From an uncultured Pelagibacteraceae bacterium (GTDB lineage Bacteria > Pseudomonadota > Alphaproteobacteria > Pelagibacterales > Pelagibacteraceae): DNA of 64,000 nucleotides. The DNA is taken from NCBI GenBank assembly GCA_902606105.1, contig CACLFK010000002.1:1-64000 (forward strand), read 5' to 3'. The notes beneath the pieces were generated by a model. That model searched no databases. It saw only the letters and a list, made by a program, of their open reading frames with translations, and was not told where the DNA came from. Shown here piece after piece: positions 43,206 to 52,819 of this stretch; within the stretch, counting starts at the first letter, position 1; each line of letters opens with the position of its first letter. Both the position numbers and the translations under genes were made by a program.

Positions 43206-43562
43206 ATGTCAGCAAACTTTCATCCGATTATATATTTTATTGATTATCTCTTTGGCATAATCATGTGGACATTAATCGGTCGAGTTGCGATGAACATCTT
43301 TCAAAAAGAGGATTCTGAATTCTTTTTTATGAGAGTATTTGTTAAATATACAAATCCTTTAATCAAACTATTTAAACCAATTACCCCATCATTTATCATA
43401 GGTCCTCTTGTACCCTTATATGTGGCTTGGTTTTTTTATATGATTAGGTTTTATTTAATGCCTTGGATCCTGGGCTATTCTGTTATGGGTATGCTGTCAT
43501 TTCCTCTCGAAAGTGAAATATCAAGACAAATTTATCAATTTTTTAATTCAATTAAATTTTAA
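43206..43562 (+). CDS. YggT-like membrane protein
   Basis: A 118-residue protein with hydrophobic regions at about 8-28 and 62-85. IDYLFGIIMWTLIGRVAMNIF followed by VKYTNPLIKLFKPITPSFI resembles the YggT core, but a longer middle part and polar C-terminus distinguish it from the canonical yggT at 32739. Function unknown. It stands between the symporter terminator and rpe. Confidence 0.65.
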   Translation: MSANFHPIIYFIDYLFGIIMWTLIGRVAMNIFQKEDSEFFFMRVFVKYTNPLIKLFKPITPSFIIGPLVPLYVAWFFYMIRFYLMPWILGYSVMGMLSFPLESEISRQIYQFFNSIKF

Positions 43563-43590
43563 AAATTGATACTAGTAAATCTAGCTATCA

Positions 43591-44250
43591 ATGAAAAATA
43601 TACAAATTTCACCCTCAATTTTATCTGCTGATTTTAGTCAATTAGGTACTGAAATTAAAAGATTAGAGGAAGGTGGTGCTGACATGATCCATGTGGATGT
43701 AATGGATGGTCATTTTGTTCCAAATTTAACTATTGGCCCCCCTGTTATTAAGGCTCTTCGAAAGCACTGTTCTTTAAAGTTTGATGTACACTTAATGATT
43801 TCGCCAGTGCATAAATACATAAAAGCATATGCTGACGCAGGAGCAGATATTATTACAATTCACCCAGAAGCTACTCAAAACTTGGGGGAGTCAATTAAAA
43901 CGATTAAAGGTTTAAAAAAAAAAGTTGGAGTTTCTCTTAATCCAGAATCAAAAATAGAATTAATTACTGAATTTTTAGATCAAATAGATTTGGTTTTAAT
44001 CATGAGTGTTAATCCAGGTTTTGGTGGTCAAAAATTTATGCCGGAAGTTCTGTATAAAATTAAACAACTTAAAAAAATTCAAAAAGAAAAAAACTTGACC
44101 TTTGATATTGAAATAGATGGTGGAATAAATTTTGAAAATTGCAAGGTTGCTATTGATGCTGGTGCAAATATTCTTGTTTCAGGGACAACTGTATTCAAAA
44201 GTAATGATGGAGACATAAAAAAGAATATTAATTTATTGAAACTAAAATAA
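43591..44250 (+). CDS. rpe: Ribulose-phosphate 3-epimerase
   Basis: A 219-residue TIM-barrel metalloenzyme interconverting ribulose-5-P and xylulose-5-P. SPSILSADFSQLG, HVDVMDGHFVPNLTIGP (metal ligands His and Asp), DVHLMIS, MSVNPGFGGQKF and EIDGGI with the second Asp are all present. Length is standard. Confidence 0.96.
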   Translation: MKNIQISPSILSADFSQLGTEIKRLEEGGADMIHVDVMDGHFVPNLTIGPPVIKALRKHCSLKFDVHLMISPVHKYIKAYADAGADIITIHPEATQNLGESIKTIKGLKKKVGVSLNPESKIELITEFLDQIDLVLIMSVNPGFGGQKFMPEVLYKIKQLKKIQKEKNLTFDIEIDGGINFENCKVAIDAGANILVSGTTVFKSNDGDIKKNINLLKLK

Positions 44251-44254
44251 GTTA

Positions 44255-45880
44255 ATGAATAATGTAAATTCCTTAGGTTTTTTTAGCCAATTTTATTTTG
44301 GTTTAAAGAATAATTTTAAAAAAATTTATCAAAATTCTAATTTTTACGAAAAAAAAATTTCAAAAACTTTTGATAATAATTTTCAATATAAGCCAAGTCC
44401 CCACCTTCTCTCTTCAATTATAAAATATCAAAATAAAAAATACCGAATTGAAGATTTTACTTTCGGATCTATTTGGCAAAGTAAAATGAGTAGAAAAGAC
44501 TATGAGAGATTAAATAATTTTTTTTGGTTTTTCAGTCTTGACTTAAAATCCTCAAAAGAAAGTGCACAGACAGTCATTAAAAATTGGGTAAAGAAGAATA
44601 GTAAATACAATAAAGATAGTTGGGAATTTGATTTAACCTCTAAAAGGATAATTGCGTGGTTATCCAATCACCAGCTTACCTATCAAGATAGTGATGAAGA
44701 ATATCGTTTAATGTTTAATCACATGATTCAAAAACAAACTAATCATTTGTTAAGTGAAATTAACTCTTCAAATGCATTTGAAAATAAATTAATTGGTTGT
44801 TCTGCAATAATTTTAACTGGGTTGGCTTATAAAAGCGAAAAAAACTATCTTGAAAACGGATTGGGTATTTTAAAAAATATAATTAAATCCTCAATTGACA
44901 ACCAGGGCTTTACAAAATCGCGAAGCATTAAACAATTAGTCTTTTATCTAAAATATTTTATCATCATAAGAGAATGGTTTAAAGAGTCTCAAAATGTAAT
45001 TCCAGAATATATAGATGAAACAATATTTTATTTAGGATCAAGTTATGCATTTATCTGGAAAAATATTGGTACCGATGTTTTCTTTAATGGTAATTACTAT
45101 TCAGAAAACAAGGAGTTTGATCAATACTTAAAAAGATTTGGTTATACTTTTAAAAATGAAGTGAATGAGCTTGGTGGATATGCCATTCTGAAAAATAAAA
45201 AAATTATTTTAGCAATGGACATAGGCTCAAGCCCAAGCAAAAACTTTTCTATAGATTATCAATACGGTGCCCTATCTTTTGAGATTTATTCAAATCAAAA
45301 AAGATTAATAACTAATGCAGGGTATTTTTCGAACAAAAATAATAAACTAAATAAACTCTGTAAGAGCACGGCTCTTCATAGTGCCTTAATCATCGAAGAT
45401 TTTTCTTCATGCTTGTCCAAAAAAACTAATAACAATATTTTGATTGAAAAAGGACTTAAAGTTTCAAAAAAAAGCATTGTATATGAAAAAAATTATTGGA
45501 AGATTTCAGGTACCCATGATGGATATTTAGAAAAATTTGGTACAATTCATGAGAGGGAAATTGAATTTTATCCAGAGCAAAACAAATTTGTTGGATCTGA
45601 TAAAATATTAAGAAAAAACCCCAATAAGGAGATAAAATTTGATATTAGATTCCATCTTGATCCAAATTCCAAAGTGATGAAAACCCAAGATAATAAATCT
45701 ATACTTATTGAATTAGAGGATGAAGGCTGGAGATTCACTTGTGATAAATTAGATATAAATATTGATAATAGCTTGTATTTCGGTAATAAAAATTCCTACA
45801 AAGATAATCAAAATATTTTTATTTCTGGAATGAATAAAGAAAATGAGCAAATTATAAAATGGGAAATAATTAAATTATAA
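44255..45880 (+). CDS. Heparinase II/III family protein
   Basis: A 541-residue protein. The N-terminal half is a helical toroid-like region (IWQSKMSRKDYERLN, IAWLSNHQL, NHLLSEINSSNAFENKLIG); the C-terminal half is beta-rich with TALHSALIIEDFSS and KKSIVYEKNYWKISGTHDGY, the heparinase II/III catalytic-domain pattern. Members cleave acidic polysaccharides, but in alphaproteobacteria this rpe-linked copy is often annotated without a known substrate. No signal peptide is evident. It lies 4 bases after rpe and overlaps purH by one base. Confidence 0.82.
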   Translation: MNNVNSLGFFSQFYFGLKNNFKKIYQNSNFYEKKISKTFDNNFQYKPSPHLLSSIIKYQNKKYRIEDFTFGSIWQSKMSRKDYERLNNFFWFFSLDLKSSKESAQTVIKNWVKKNSKYNKDSWEFDLTSKRIIAWLSNHQLTYQDSDEEYRLMFNHMIQKQTNHLLSEINSSNAFENKLIGCSAIILTGLAYKSEKNYLENGLGILKNIIKSSIDNQGFTKSRSIKQLVFYLKYFIIIREWFKESQNVIPEYIDETIFYLGSSYAFIWKNIGTDVFFNGNYYSENKEFDQYLKRFGYTFKNEVNELGGYAILKNKKIILAMDIGSSPSKNFSIDYQYGALSFEIYSNQKRLITNAGYFSNKNNKLNKLCKSTALHSALIIEDFSSCLSKKTNNNILIEKGLKVSKKSIVYEKNYWKISGTHDGYLEKFGTIHEREIEFYPEQNKFVGSDKILRKNPNKEIKFDIRFHLDPNSKVMKTQDNKSILIELEDEGWRFTCDKLDINIDNSLYFGNKNSYKDNQNIFISGMNKENEQIIKWEIIKL

Positions 45881-47412
45881 TGAAAATAAAAACTGCTCTC
45901 ATTTCCGTTTCAGATAAAAAAAACCTGAAACCTCTTTTAAATGTACTAAAAAAAAATAAAGTAAAAATTATAAGTTCCGGCGGTACCTACAAAGAAATTA
46001 AAAAATTAAAATTTAATTGTATTGAGGTCTCAAAGTTTACTAACTCACCAGAAATTCTGGAAGGAAGAGTTAAAACCCTTCACCCTAAAATACATGCTGG
46101 AATACTAAACAAAAGAAAAAGCAAATTACACCTAAAAGACTTAAGAGTTAATAATTTTGAAAATATAGATTTGGTTATCGTAAATTTTTATCCATTCGAA
46201 AACACATTAAAAATTACTAACAATCACAACAAAATAGTTGAAAATATTGATGTTGGAGGCCCAGCACTGGTCAGATCTGCTGCAAAAAATTACAAGGATG
46301 TAACGGTAATTACATCATCAGAACAATATTCTGAATTAATAGATGAACTAAATAAATATAAAGGATCTACATCTTTAGTCTTTAGGGAAAAACTATCAAG
46401 AATTGCTTTTACTGAAACAGCTTGTTACGACTCTATAATTTCAGGTTATTTTAATAAAGTAACCAATACAAGCTTTCCAAAAAAAAAAGTATTGCATGGA
46501 AACTTAATTGAAAAACTCAGGTATGGTGAAAATCCTCACCAAGAAAGTGGAATTTATTCAACAAAATCAGAAATGGATATCCAGCAAATCCACGGAAAAC
46601 AACTAAGTTATAATAATTATAATGATATTTTTGCAGCATTAACAATTTCAAAATCACTTCCAACAAATATTGGAACAGTAATTGTTAAGCATGCAAATCC
46701 TTGTGGAGTTTCGATTAAACAGAACCACCTTGAAAGCTATAAATCTGCTTTTGCATGTGACCCAGTAAGTGCTTTTGGGGGAATAGTTTCTTGTAATTTT
46801 AAAATAACAAAACTTTTAGCTCTTGAATTAAGTAAACTATTTCTGGAAGTAATTGTGGCTAATAACTTTGAGACTAGTGCTTTAAAAATATTAAAGAAAA
46901 AGAAAAATTTAAGATTAATAGACGCTTCAAATTACAAGGTTGATAATAATTTAAAATATGTATCGGTTAGTGACAAAATATTAATACAATCAGAGGATAT
47001 AAAAAAATCCACCACAAAAGATTTAAAAATTGTATCAAAACGAAAACCAACCTCAAAAGAAATGAAAAATCTAATTTTTGCATTTAATGTGTGCAAGTAT
47101 GTTAAATCTAATGCAATTGTTCTTGCTGCAAATGAGACAACCGCTGGTATTGGCTCTGGACAACCAAGCAGATTAGATAGTTGCAAAATAGCAATAGATA
47201 AAATGAAAAAATTTACAAATATAAATGAAGATTTGGTTGCAGCTTCGGATGCGTTTTTTCCATTTGTAGATGGTATAGAAAAGTTAGTACAATCAGGAGT
47301 TCAAGCAGTGATTCAACCATCAGGATCAATAAGGGATAAAGAGATAATTAAATTTGCGAATGAAACTGATACGGTTTTAGTTTTTTCAAAAACTAGACAC
47401 TTTAAGCATTAG
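45880..47412 (+). CDS. purH: Bifunctional AICAR transformylase/IMP cyclohydrolase
   Basis: A 510-residue enzyme for the last two steps of IMP synthesis. N-terminal cyclohydrolase domain: ALISVSDKKNL, ISSGGTYKEI, VKTLHPKIHAGIL; C-terminal transformylase: KHANPCGVSI, DPVSAFGGIVSCN and GSGQPSRLDSCKIA. It shares its first base with the end of the heparinase-like gene and overlaps convergent phhB by 11 bases. Uses the 10-formyl-THF made by FolD. Confidence 0.97.
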   Translation: MKIKTALISVSDKKNLKPLLNVLKKNKVKIISSGGTYKEIKKLKFNCIEVSKFTNSPEILEGRVKTLHPKIHAGILNKRKSKLHLKDLRVNNFENIDLVIVNFYPFENTLKITNNHNKIVENIDVGGPALVRSAAKNYKDVTVITSSEQYSELIDELNKYKGSTSLVFREKLSRIAFTETACYDSIISGYFNKVTNTSFPKKKVLHGNLIEKLRYGENPHQESGIYSTKSEMDIQQIHGKQLSYNNYNDIFAALTISKSLPTNIGTVIVKHANPCGVSIKQNHLESYKSAFACDPVSAFGGIVSCNFKITKLLALELSKLFLEVIVANNFETSALKILKKKKNLRLIDASNYKVDNNLKYVSVSDKILIQSEDIKKSTTKDLKIVSKRKPTSKEMKNLIFAFNVCKYVKSNAIVLAANETTAGIGSGQPSRLDSCKIAIDKMKKFTNINEDLVAASDAFFPFVDGIEKLVQSGVQAVIQPSGSIRDKEIIKFANETDTVLVFSKTRHFKH

Positions 47413-47746
47413 TTATCTTATCTATTTTTGCAGCTAAAATAAAATCATTTTCAGAAAGACCTTTTATGGCATGAGTGGTAACTTTAATTTCAGCATAACC
47501 CCAACCAAAAGAGATATCGGGATGATGTCCTTCATTCTCAGATATTTGACCAACTTTATTTACAAAATCTTGACTTTTCAAAAAATTTTCAAATTTAAAT
47601 TTTTTTGATAAAAAAAATATTTCATCTTCACCTTTTGTAATATCCCATCCATCCACTTTTTTTTGGTATTTATGAATTTCAGATACATCAAAAGGCAAAA
47701 CTCCACCTTCACATGGCATACATTTTTTATTTAATAAATCACTCAT
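47402..47746 (-). CDS. phhB: 4a-hydroxytetrahydrobiopterin dehydratase (PCD/DCoH)
   Basis: A 114-residue pterin-4a-carbinolamine dehydratase. The active-site signature is NEGHHPDISFGWGYAEIKV, with the histidine pair and a later HAIKGLSENDF. It recycles pterin cofactor for aromatic amino acid hydroxylases; some bacterial copies instead assist molybdopterin or folate pathways. Its 3' end overlaps purH by 11 bases. Confidence 0.9.
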   Translation of the reverse strand: MSDLLNKKCMPCEGGVLPFDVSEIHKYQKKVDGWDITKGEDEIFFLSKKFKFENFLKSQDFVNKVGQISENEGHHPDISFGWGYAEIKVTTHAIKGLSENDFILAAKIDKITNA

Positions 47747-47756
47747 AATTCAATTC

Positions 47757-47831
47757 TGGAGCGGGCAAAGGGGGTCGAACCCTCGACCTTCTCGTTGGCA
47801 ACGAGACGCTCTACCACTGAGCTATACCCGC
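47757..47831 (-). tRNA. tRNA-Gly (anticodon GCC)
   Basis: The minus strand reads GCGGGTA at the 5' end, pairing with TGCCCGC at the 3' end, followed by discriminator T and an encoded CCA (47757-47759). The D arm is AGCTCAGTGGTAGAGC, the anticodon arm CTCGTTGCCAACGAG with GCC in the loop, and the T arm GAGGGTTCGACCCCC. All four stems pair, so the gene is intact. Confidence 0.97.
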
Positions 47832-47896
47832 TTAAATTATTTTTAAAATTAAACTTTTTTTCGTATTCTATCAATACAAAATTAAAATAGATATGT

Positions 47897-47902
47897 TATA
47901 AT
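47897..47902 (+). promoter_or_regulatory. Candidate -10 element for the LON-domain gene
   Basis: A perfect TATAAT lies 11 bases before the ATG at 47913, with only a weak AATACA (47873-47878) at -35 distance. If it is used, transcription would begin at or within a few bases of the start codon, giving a leaderless message. It also makes the TTG at 47904 an unlikely start. Confidence 0.4.
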
Positions 47903-47912
47903 TTTGTATAAA

Positions 47913-48557
47913 ATGAAAAAAGATAATCTTCCTGCACAGATACCTGTCTTTCCACTAAGTAACTTTATAATTTTTCCAAAAGCTACAGTGCCATTAAATA
48001 TTTTTGAACCTCGTTATATTGAAATGGTTAATGATAGTATGAAATCAAATAAAATTATTGGCATGATACAACCAAAAAACTCAGCAGGTGGAAATAACAG
48101 TCCAGAATTACACGAGGTTGGCTGTTTAGGAAAAATAACAAGTTTTAAAGAAACAGAAGATGGACGTTATTTGATTGAATTAAAAGGCTTAATAAGATTT
48201 GAAAATATTAAGGAATTGACCACTGGAAAAAAATACAGAGTCTTAAATGTCAACTATGAAAATTTTTATGAAGATTTAAAAGATGAAAAAGAGAATCTTA
48301 ATTTTTCTGATCTTGAACTAATTTTCAAAGATTTAAAATCCTTATTTGAAAAAAGAGGCTTTATAATTAATTGGAAAGCATTAGAAAAACAAAGCCTTGA
48401 TGAAACTGTAAACGCATTAGCAATGGCTTCTCCTTTTTCGCTTGAGGAAAAACAAGTATTATTAGAAGCTAAAAATTTAAATATGAGAAAAAATAAGATT
48501 GCTGAAATCTTAAGTACATACACTTATGATATATATGATAACACTACTATACAGTAA
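47913..48557 (+). CDS. LON N-terminal substrate-binding domain protein (peptidase S16-like)
   Basis: A 214-residue protein made only of the substrate-binding (LAN) domain of Lon, without ATPase or protease parts. IPVFPLSNFIIFPKATVPLNIFEPRYIEMV and VGCLGKITSF are the family blocks (quoted parts are fragments of residues 10-70). Stand-alone copies are common in alphaproteobacteria and have no settled function. The first ATG is at 47913; an in-frame TTG nine bases earlier lies against a likely -10 box. It ends 1 base from the convergent monooxygenase gene. Confidence 0.88.
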   Translation: MKKDNLPAQIPVFPLSNFIIFPKATVPLNIFEPRYIEMVNDSMKSNKIIGMIQPKNSAGGNNSPELHEVGCLGKITSFKETEDGRYLIELKGLIRFENIKELTTGKKYRVLNVNYENFYEDLKDEKENLNFSDLELIFKDLKSLFEKRGFIINWKALEKQSLDETVNALAMASPFSLEEKQVLLEAKNLNMRKNKIAEILSTYTYDIYDNTTIQ

Positions 48558-48558
48558 A

Positions 48559-49626
48559 CTAAATTAAAGTTCCCCTGTCAGCAATTTTTGTAAATAGCTT
48601 ATTAATTTTAGAGTTTTTGTTTAACAATTGAACTGATTTACTCAAAAGACTGGTATTCATTTTTCTCTCAAAGTTAAAAAATTCATGAATAAAATCAATT
48701 CCATTAGAAAATATAAAGTTTTTATGTTTTAATTTTTTTTCAAACTCATAATTAACAGAACTATCTACTTTTAAGCCTAAACTGTATTTACTTATAATAA
48801 TTTCTAAAAGAACTTTGATATCTCGGATAGTCATATTAAAACCTTGGCCAGCAAGTGGATGAATTTTATGTATCAAATCGCCAAAAGCTAATATGTGATT
48901 ATGGTAGTATGATCTCAAGCTCAAGGATTTTAACTCGAAAGAATTAATTTTATCTATTTTTTGAATTTTATATTTAAAATTATACTTTTCAATCAAACTA
49001 TTAATATTTTCATTTTTTTTATTATAAACAGAATAAACTACTGACGTTTCTTTTTTAGAAATAGGTAAAAAGGCTATAGGTCCTAATTTAGTAAAAATTT
49101 GCACTGCAACGTCATTATCAATTTTCTCGTGTTGTATAATTGTCGTGTATGCGAAACTATTGTATTTTTTTAAAATTTTTCGACTGAAGTACTTCTTTGT
49201 AATTGGGCTAGTAGAATCAGTATTAATAACAAGATTGTAATTTTCTAAAAAGTCAAAATTTTTTACAAGATTAATTTTTTTAAAATACTTTTCTGTAGAA
49301 AGACTTTTTTCTAAACATTCGAAAAGCTTTTGATTTTTAATTATAGAAAAAAGCTGGTTTTCATTATTTTCGAAATTAATTAATTTTTCTTCTCTCAAAT
49401 TATCTGAAAAAATTTCTATTTTTTTTAATTTCCAAGAAATTTTATCTATATTCATTATTGAATTATTAAAAAATTCAATATTACTCTTTGAAATACCAAT
49501 AGTTCTTGATTTATCTTGTGAATCTATTTTTTTTTGTGAAAAAAGATCTACATATATACTCTGATTAACTAAAGCTTTTGCTAAAGTTAAACTAGATAAG
49601 CCAGAACCTAATATACAAACTCTCAT
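48559..49626 (-). CDS. UbiH-like FAD-dependent monooxygenase
   Basis: A 355-residue flavoprotein. The N-terminal GSGLSSLTLA (about 7-16) is the ADP-binding motif, and LAFGDLIHKIHPLAGQGFNMT near residue 260 is the second FAD motif of ubiquinone hydroxylases. Compared with UbiH/UbiF the protein is short and divergent in the middle. It probably hydroxylates a ring position in ubiquinone synthesis. I begin at the ATG followed by RVCILGSG; a frame extension upstream lacks any conserved part. Confidence 0.8.
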   Translation of the reverse strand: MRVCILGSGLSSLTLAKALVNQSIYVDLFSQKKIDSQDKSRTIGISKSNIEFFNNSIMNIDKISWKLKKIEIFSDNLREEKLINFENNENQLFSIIKNQKLFECLEKSLSTEKYFKKINLVKNFDFLENYNLVINTDSTSPITKKYFSRKILKKYNSFAYTTIIQHEKIDNDVAVQIFTKLGPIAFLPISKKETSVVYSVYNKKNENINSLIEKYNFKYKIQKIDKINSFELKSLSLRSYYHNHILAFGDLIHKIHPLAGQGFNMTIRDIKVLLEIIISKYSLGLKVDSSVNYEFEKKLKHKNFIFSNGIDFIHEFFNFERKMNTSLLSKSVQLLNKNSKINKLFTKIADRGTLI

Positions 49627-49686
49627 ATTATTTTTAATTTTAACAACAAAAATTAGATGATACAAAGTGATTAAATCGATTCATAT

Positions 49687-51771
49687 ATGGATATTAAAAA
49701 AACAGCCAATTTGTTGCTTAATTTTGCTATAAAGCGGTTAGCAGAAATTTTTGGTATATTTATTTTTGTATCAGGTGCATTGCTATTAGTGGCTTTAATA
49801 ACTTACTCACCCGATGATCCTAACTTTATTTTTCCTGATAATACAGACATTAAAAATTTATTAGGTTTTCAGGGCAGTTTTATTTCTGATTTATTCTTCC
49901 AGTCAGTAGGCTTGATTTCTTATTTAATATCTTTCACTTTTATTTTAACAGGTATTAACATAATTAGATTTAAAGAATTTTTTCTGGCGATTGAGAATAT
50001 TTTTTTTACAACAACTTATTGTATATTTGGAACACTTTTTTTTAGCTATTTCTATCCTGATGCCTTTACACTTTATATAAACGGAAATGGTGGTTTTGTT
50101 GGGAATTATTTTAATAAAACTTTTTTTAATTCATTAGTTCAAATCCATGAAACAACTTCATTTTATTTTTTAATTTTTTTAACATTTTTCTTATTTTTGA
50201 TTAGTGTCAATTTTAACCCATCTAAATTTTATGAGTTAATTTTTAAAATTTATAATTTCTTTTTTAAAAAAGAAGAAAAAAATTACACTAACAAGAATGA
50301 AGTTATAAGTGAATACATTCCTGAAGATGAAATAAAAAATCTTATTCAAGAAGATCTTCCTTTTATAAAAGCTGAAAATAAAATTAATGAAAAAATTAAG
50401 TTTAAACTTCCAAGTTTTGATTTATTAAAAGTTCCAACTAATAAAGAAAGAGAAAGTTCTAGTCGAAATGAATCGCACAGCTTAGAATTTTTAGAAAAAA
50501 TTCTATTAGATTTCGGTGTTAATGGGAATATTAAAAAGGTAAGTCATGGCCCAGTAGTAACTCTTAATGAGTTTGAACCAGCAGCAGGTGTAAAGGTTTC
50601 TAAAATAATAAATTTATCAGATGACATTGCTAGGAATACAAGTTCAGAATCTGCCAGAATTGCAACCATACCAGGTAGTAACACCATTGGTATAGAGCTA
50701 CCAAACATCACTAGAGAAAATGTTTATTTAAGTGAGATATTAAACACAACAGATTTTAAAAAAAGAGAAGTAAAATTGCCAATAGCACTTGGTAAAAGTA
50801 TATCGGGCAAACCTATTGTTGGAGATTTATTTTCAATGCCCCACCTACTGATTGCAGGGACTACTGGATCGGGAAAATCAGTTTGTATCAATACAATTAT
50901 TTTGTCTCTTCTTTATCGACATACACCCGATAAGTGTAAGTTAATTCTAATTGATCCAAAAATGCTTGAATTGTCAACCTATGAGGGCATACCACACTTA
51001 TTGTGCCCTGTTATAACAGAGGCAAAAAAAGCTGCCTCTGTACTTGGCTGGGTAGTTAAAGAAATGGAGAGTAGGTACAAGCTGATGACCAAAGAAGGCG
51101 TTCGAAATATAGATGGCTATAACGCTAAACATAAGTTGCCGATGCCTTATATCGTTGTGGTGGTGGATGAAATGTCTGACCTTATGTTGGTTGCTGGTAA
51201 AGAGATTGAAAATTATATACAAAAACTTTCACAAATGGCTCGTGCAGCTGGTATTCATATTATAATGGCAACCCAGAGACCAAGTGTTGATGTAATTACT
51301 GGAACTATTAAAGCAAATTTCCCAACAAGAATATCTTTTCAAGTTACCTCAAAGATTGATAGTAGAACAATCCTGGGTGAACAAGGAGCAGAACAATTAT
51401 TGGGCAAAGGGGATATGCTCTATATGTCATCAGCTAACCGAATAGTCAGAATTCATGCACCTTTTGTGTCAGATGATGAAATAGAAAAAATTAACCATTT
51501 TTTAAGATTACAAGCTGAACCAGATTACGTAGACGAAATATTAAACTTTGCAGATGAAAAAGAAATTGGGGATAACATAAATCAGAGTGATAAAGACGAG
51601 CTCTATCAGCAAGCTTTGGAGATAATTAGGTCAGAAGGTAAAGCTTCAACCTCCTTCTTGCAGAGAAAACTCCAAATAGGTTACAACAGAGCTGCAAGGA
51701 TTATAGATATGATGGAAACCAATGGTGTAGTAAGTAAAGCTAATCATGTTGGTAAAAGAGATGTTCTTTAA
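49687..51771 (+). CDS. ftsK: DNA translocase FtsK
   Basis: A 694-residue protein that pumps DNA toward dif at the division septum. About four membrane helices occupy residues 15-180, followed by a short acidic linker (much shorter than in E. coli) and the motor: GTTGSGKSVCIN (Walker A, about 390), VVVVDEMSDLM (Walker B), ATQRPSVDVITG. The C-terminal gamma winged helix (SFLQRKLQIGYNRAARIID) recognises KOPS-type polar sequences. It overlaps lolA by one base. Confidence 0.96.
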   Translation: MDIKKTANLLLNFAIKRLAEIFGIFIFVSGALLLVALITYSPDDPNFIFPDNTDIKNLLGFQGSFISDLFFQSVGLISYLISFTFILTGINIIRFKEFFLAIENIFFTTTYCIFGTLFFSYFYPDAFTLYINGNGGFVGNYFNKTFFNSLVQIHETTSFYFLIFLTFFLFLISVNFNPSKFYELIFKIYNFFFKKEEKNYTNKNEVISEYIPEDEIKNLIQEDLPFIKAENKINEKIKFKLPSFDLLKVPTNKERESSSRNESHSLEFLEKILLDFGVNGNIKKVSHGPVVTLNEFEPAAGVKVSKIINLSDDIARNTSSESARIATIPGSNTIGIELPNITRENVYLSEILNTTDFKKREVKLPIALGKSISGKPIVGDLFSMPHLLIAGTTGSGKSVCINTIILSLLYRHTPDKCKLILIDPKMLELSTYEGIPHLLCPVITEAKKAASVLGWVVKEMESRYKLMTKEGVRNIDGYNAKHKLPMPYIVVVVDEMSDLMLVAGKEIENYIQKLSQMARAAGIHIIMATQRPSVDVITGTIKANFPTRISFQVTSKIDSRTILGEQGAEQLLGKGDMLYMSSANRIVRIHAPFVSDDEIEKINHFLRLQAEPDYVDEILNFADEKEIGDNINQSDKDELYQQALEIIRSEGKASTSFLQRKLQIGYNRAARIIDMMETNGVVSKANHVGKRDVL

Positions 51772-52319
51772 TGTTAAAATATACTGTTATCTTATTTTTA
51801 TGGTTTTTTATTACAAGTAGTAACGCAAGTAATAAAGAAAAAATTATTCACAATTTAAAAAATACTAAAAATCTAAATTTTAATTTTGAACAAAATATTG
51901 ATGGAAAAATTGTAGATGGACATTGCACTATTGAATATCCAAAAAAAATATTTTGCGAGTATAAAACAAGTAAAAATAAAATTTTGGTTTCAAATGGAAA
52001 GTCCTTAGTTATTAAAACTAAAACTAGTTATTATCGATATCCATTAGACAAAACTCCACTGAATTTTATTTTAGATAAAGATTTCTTAATTGAAAAAATT
52101 AATGTCTTACAAGAAAGAATTATTGATGAAACTTTGATCAATTATACAATTGTAGGCAAAGATAATGAAATAAATATTTTTTTTGACCGAGAAACTTTTG
52201 ACTTAATTGGATGGCAAAATACAGATGTATATCAAAATTTTAATATTACTTTTTTATCTTCAATTCGAAAAAATGGAATTATTTCAAAAGATATATTCAA
52301 ACTACCAGAACAAGATTAA
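51771..52319 (+). CDS. lolA: Outer-membrane lipoprotein carrier protein LolA-like
   Basis: A 182-residue periplasmic protein with a signal peptide (TVILFLWFFITSSNAS). The pattern LNFNFEQNIDGKIVDGHCTIEYPKKIFCEY, spread over residues 33-62, and later LIGWQNTDVYQNFNITF fit the LolA half-barrel. The ftsK-lolA order is common in proteobacteria and supports the call. Its stop shares TTAA with the convergent acetyltransferase gene. Confidence 0.85.
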   Translation: MLKYTVILFLWFFITSSNASNKEKIIHNLKNTKNLNFNFEQNIDGKIVDGHCTIEYPKKIFCEYKTSKNKILVSNGKSLVIKTKTSYYRYPLDKTPLNFILDKDFLIEKINVLQERIIDETLINYTIVGKDNEINIFFDRETFDLIGWQNTDVYQNFNITFLSSIRKNGIISKDIFKLPEQD

Positions 52320-52819
52320 ATATTTATAATTTCAGTTTTAAATATCTTCATGCCCCTAGTGATATAATTTTTTAATGCATTCTTATGATCTAAGGAACAG
52401 GTATGAACCCAAGTACGATTAATTTTAAATTTAAAAGACTCTCTTATAGCTTCGGATAGTAAATATGATCCTAGTTGCCTATTTTGAAATTCCTCTAGAA
52501 TACCTAAATAAGCTATTTCAACTTCTTTTTTCTCTTGATGATGAATTAACTCAAAAAAACCTACCAAATCATCTTTGTATTTTAATATAAATGTTTTAAC
52601 ATTTTTACTTGAAACATATTCTATCCACTGCTCTTCAGTCCAAATTAATCTGTCCACCCACTTGTGTTTACTACCAATGGTTTTATAAAGAAATTTATTT
52701 AGTTGAAAATTAATTGGGTCTAGTAAATTTAAAGAGTAGTCATCAGAAGGACTAGATCCTTGATTTAAATCTTCAAGGGAATTTATTTCTAAATAATTTC
52801 TTTTTACTTCTTGTGTCAC
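52316..52819 (-). CDS. GNAT-family N-acetyltransferase
   Basis: A 167-residue protein with a GNAT core: LVGFFELIHHQ then VEIAYLGILEEFQNRQLGSYLL, in which QNRQLG corresponds to the acetyl-CoA pyrophosphate loop. The acceptor cannot be inferred. It overlaps the HIT gene by 4 bases and is the last gene of the his transcription unit. Confidence 0.8.
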   Translation of the reverse strand: MTQEVKRNYLEINSLEDLNQGSSPSDDYSLNLLDPINFQLNKFLYKTIGSKHKWVDRLIWTEEQWIEYVSSKNVKTFILKYKDDLVGFFELIHHQEKKEVEIAYLGILEEFQNRQLGSYLLSEAIRESFKFKINRTWVHTCSLDHKNALKNYITRGMKIFKTEIINI

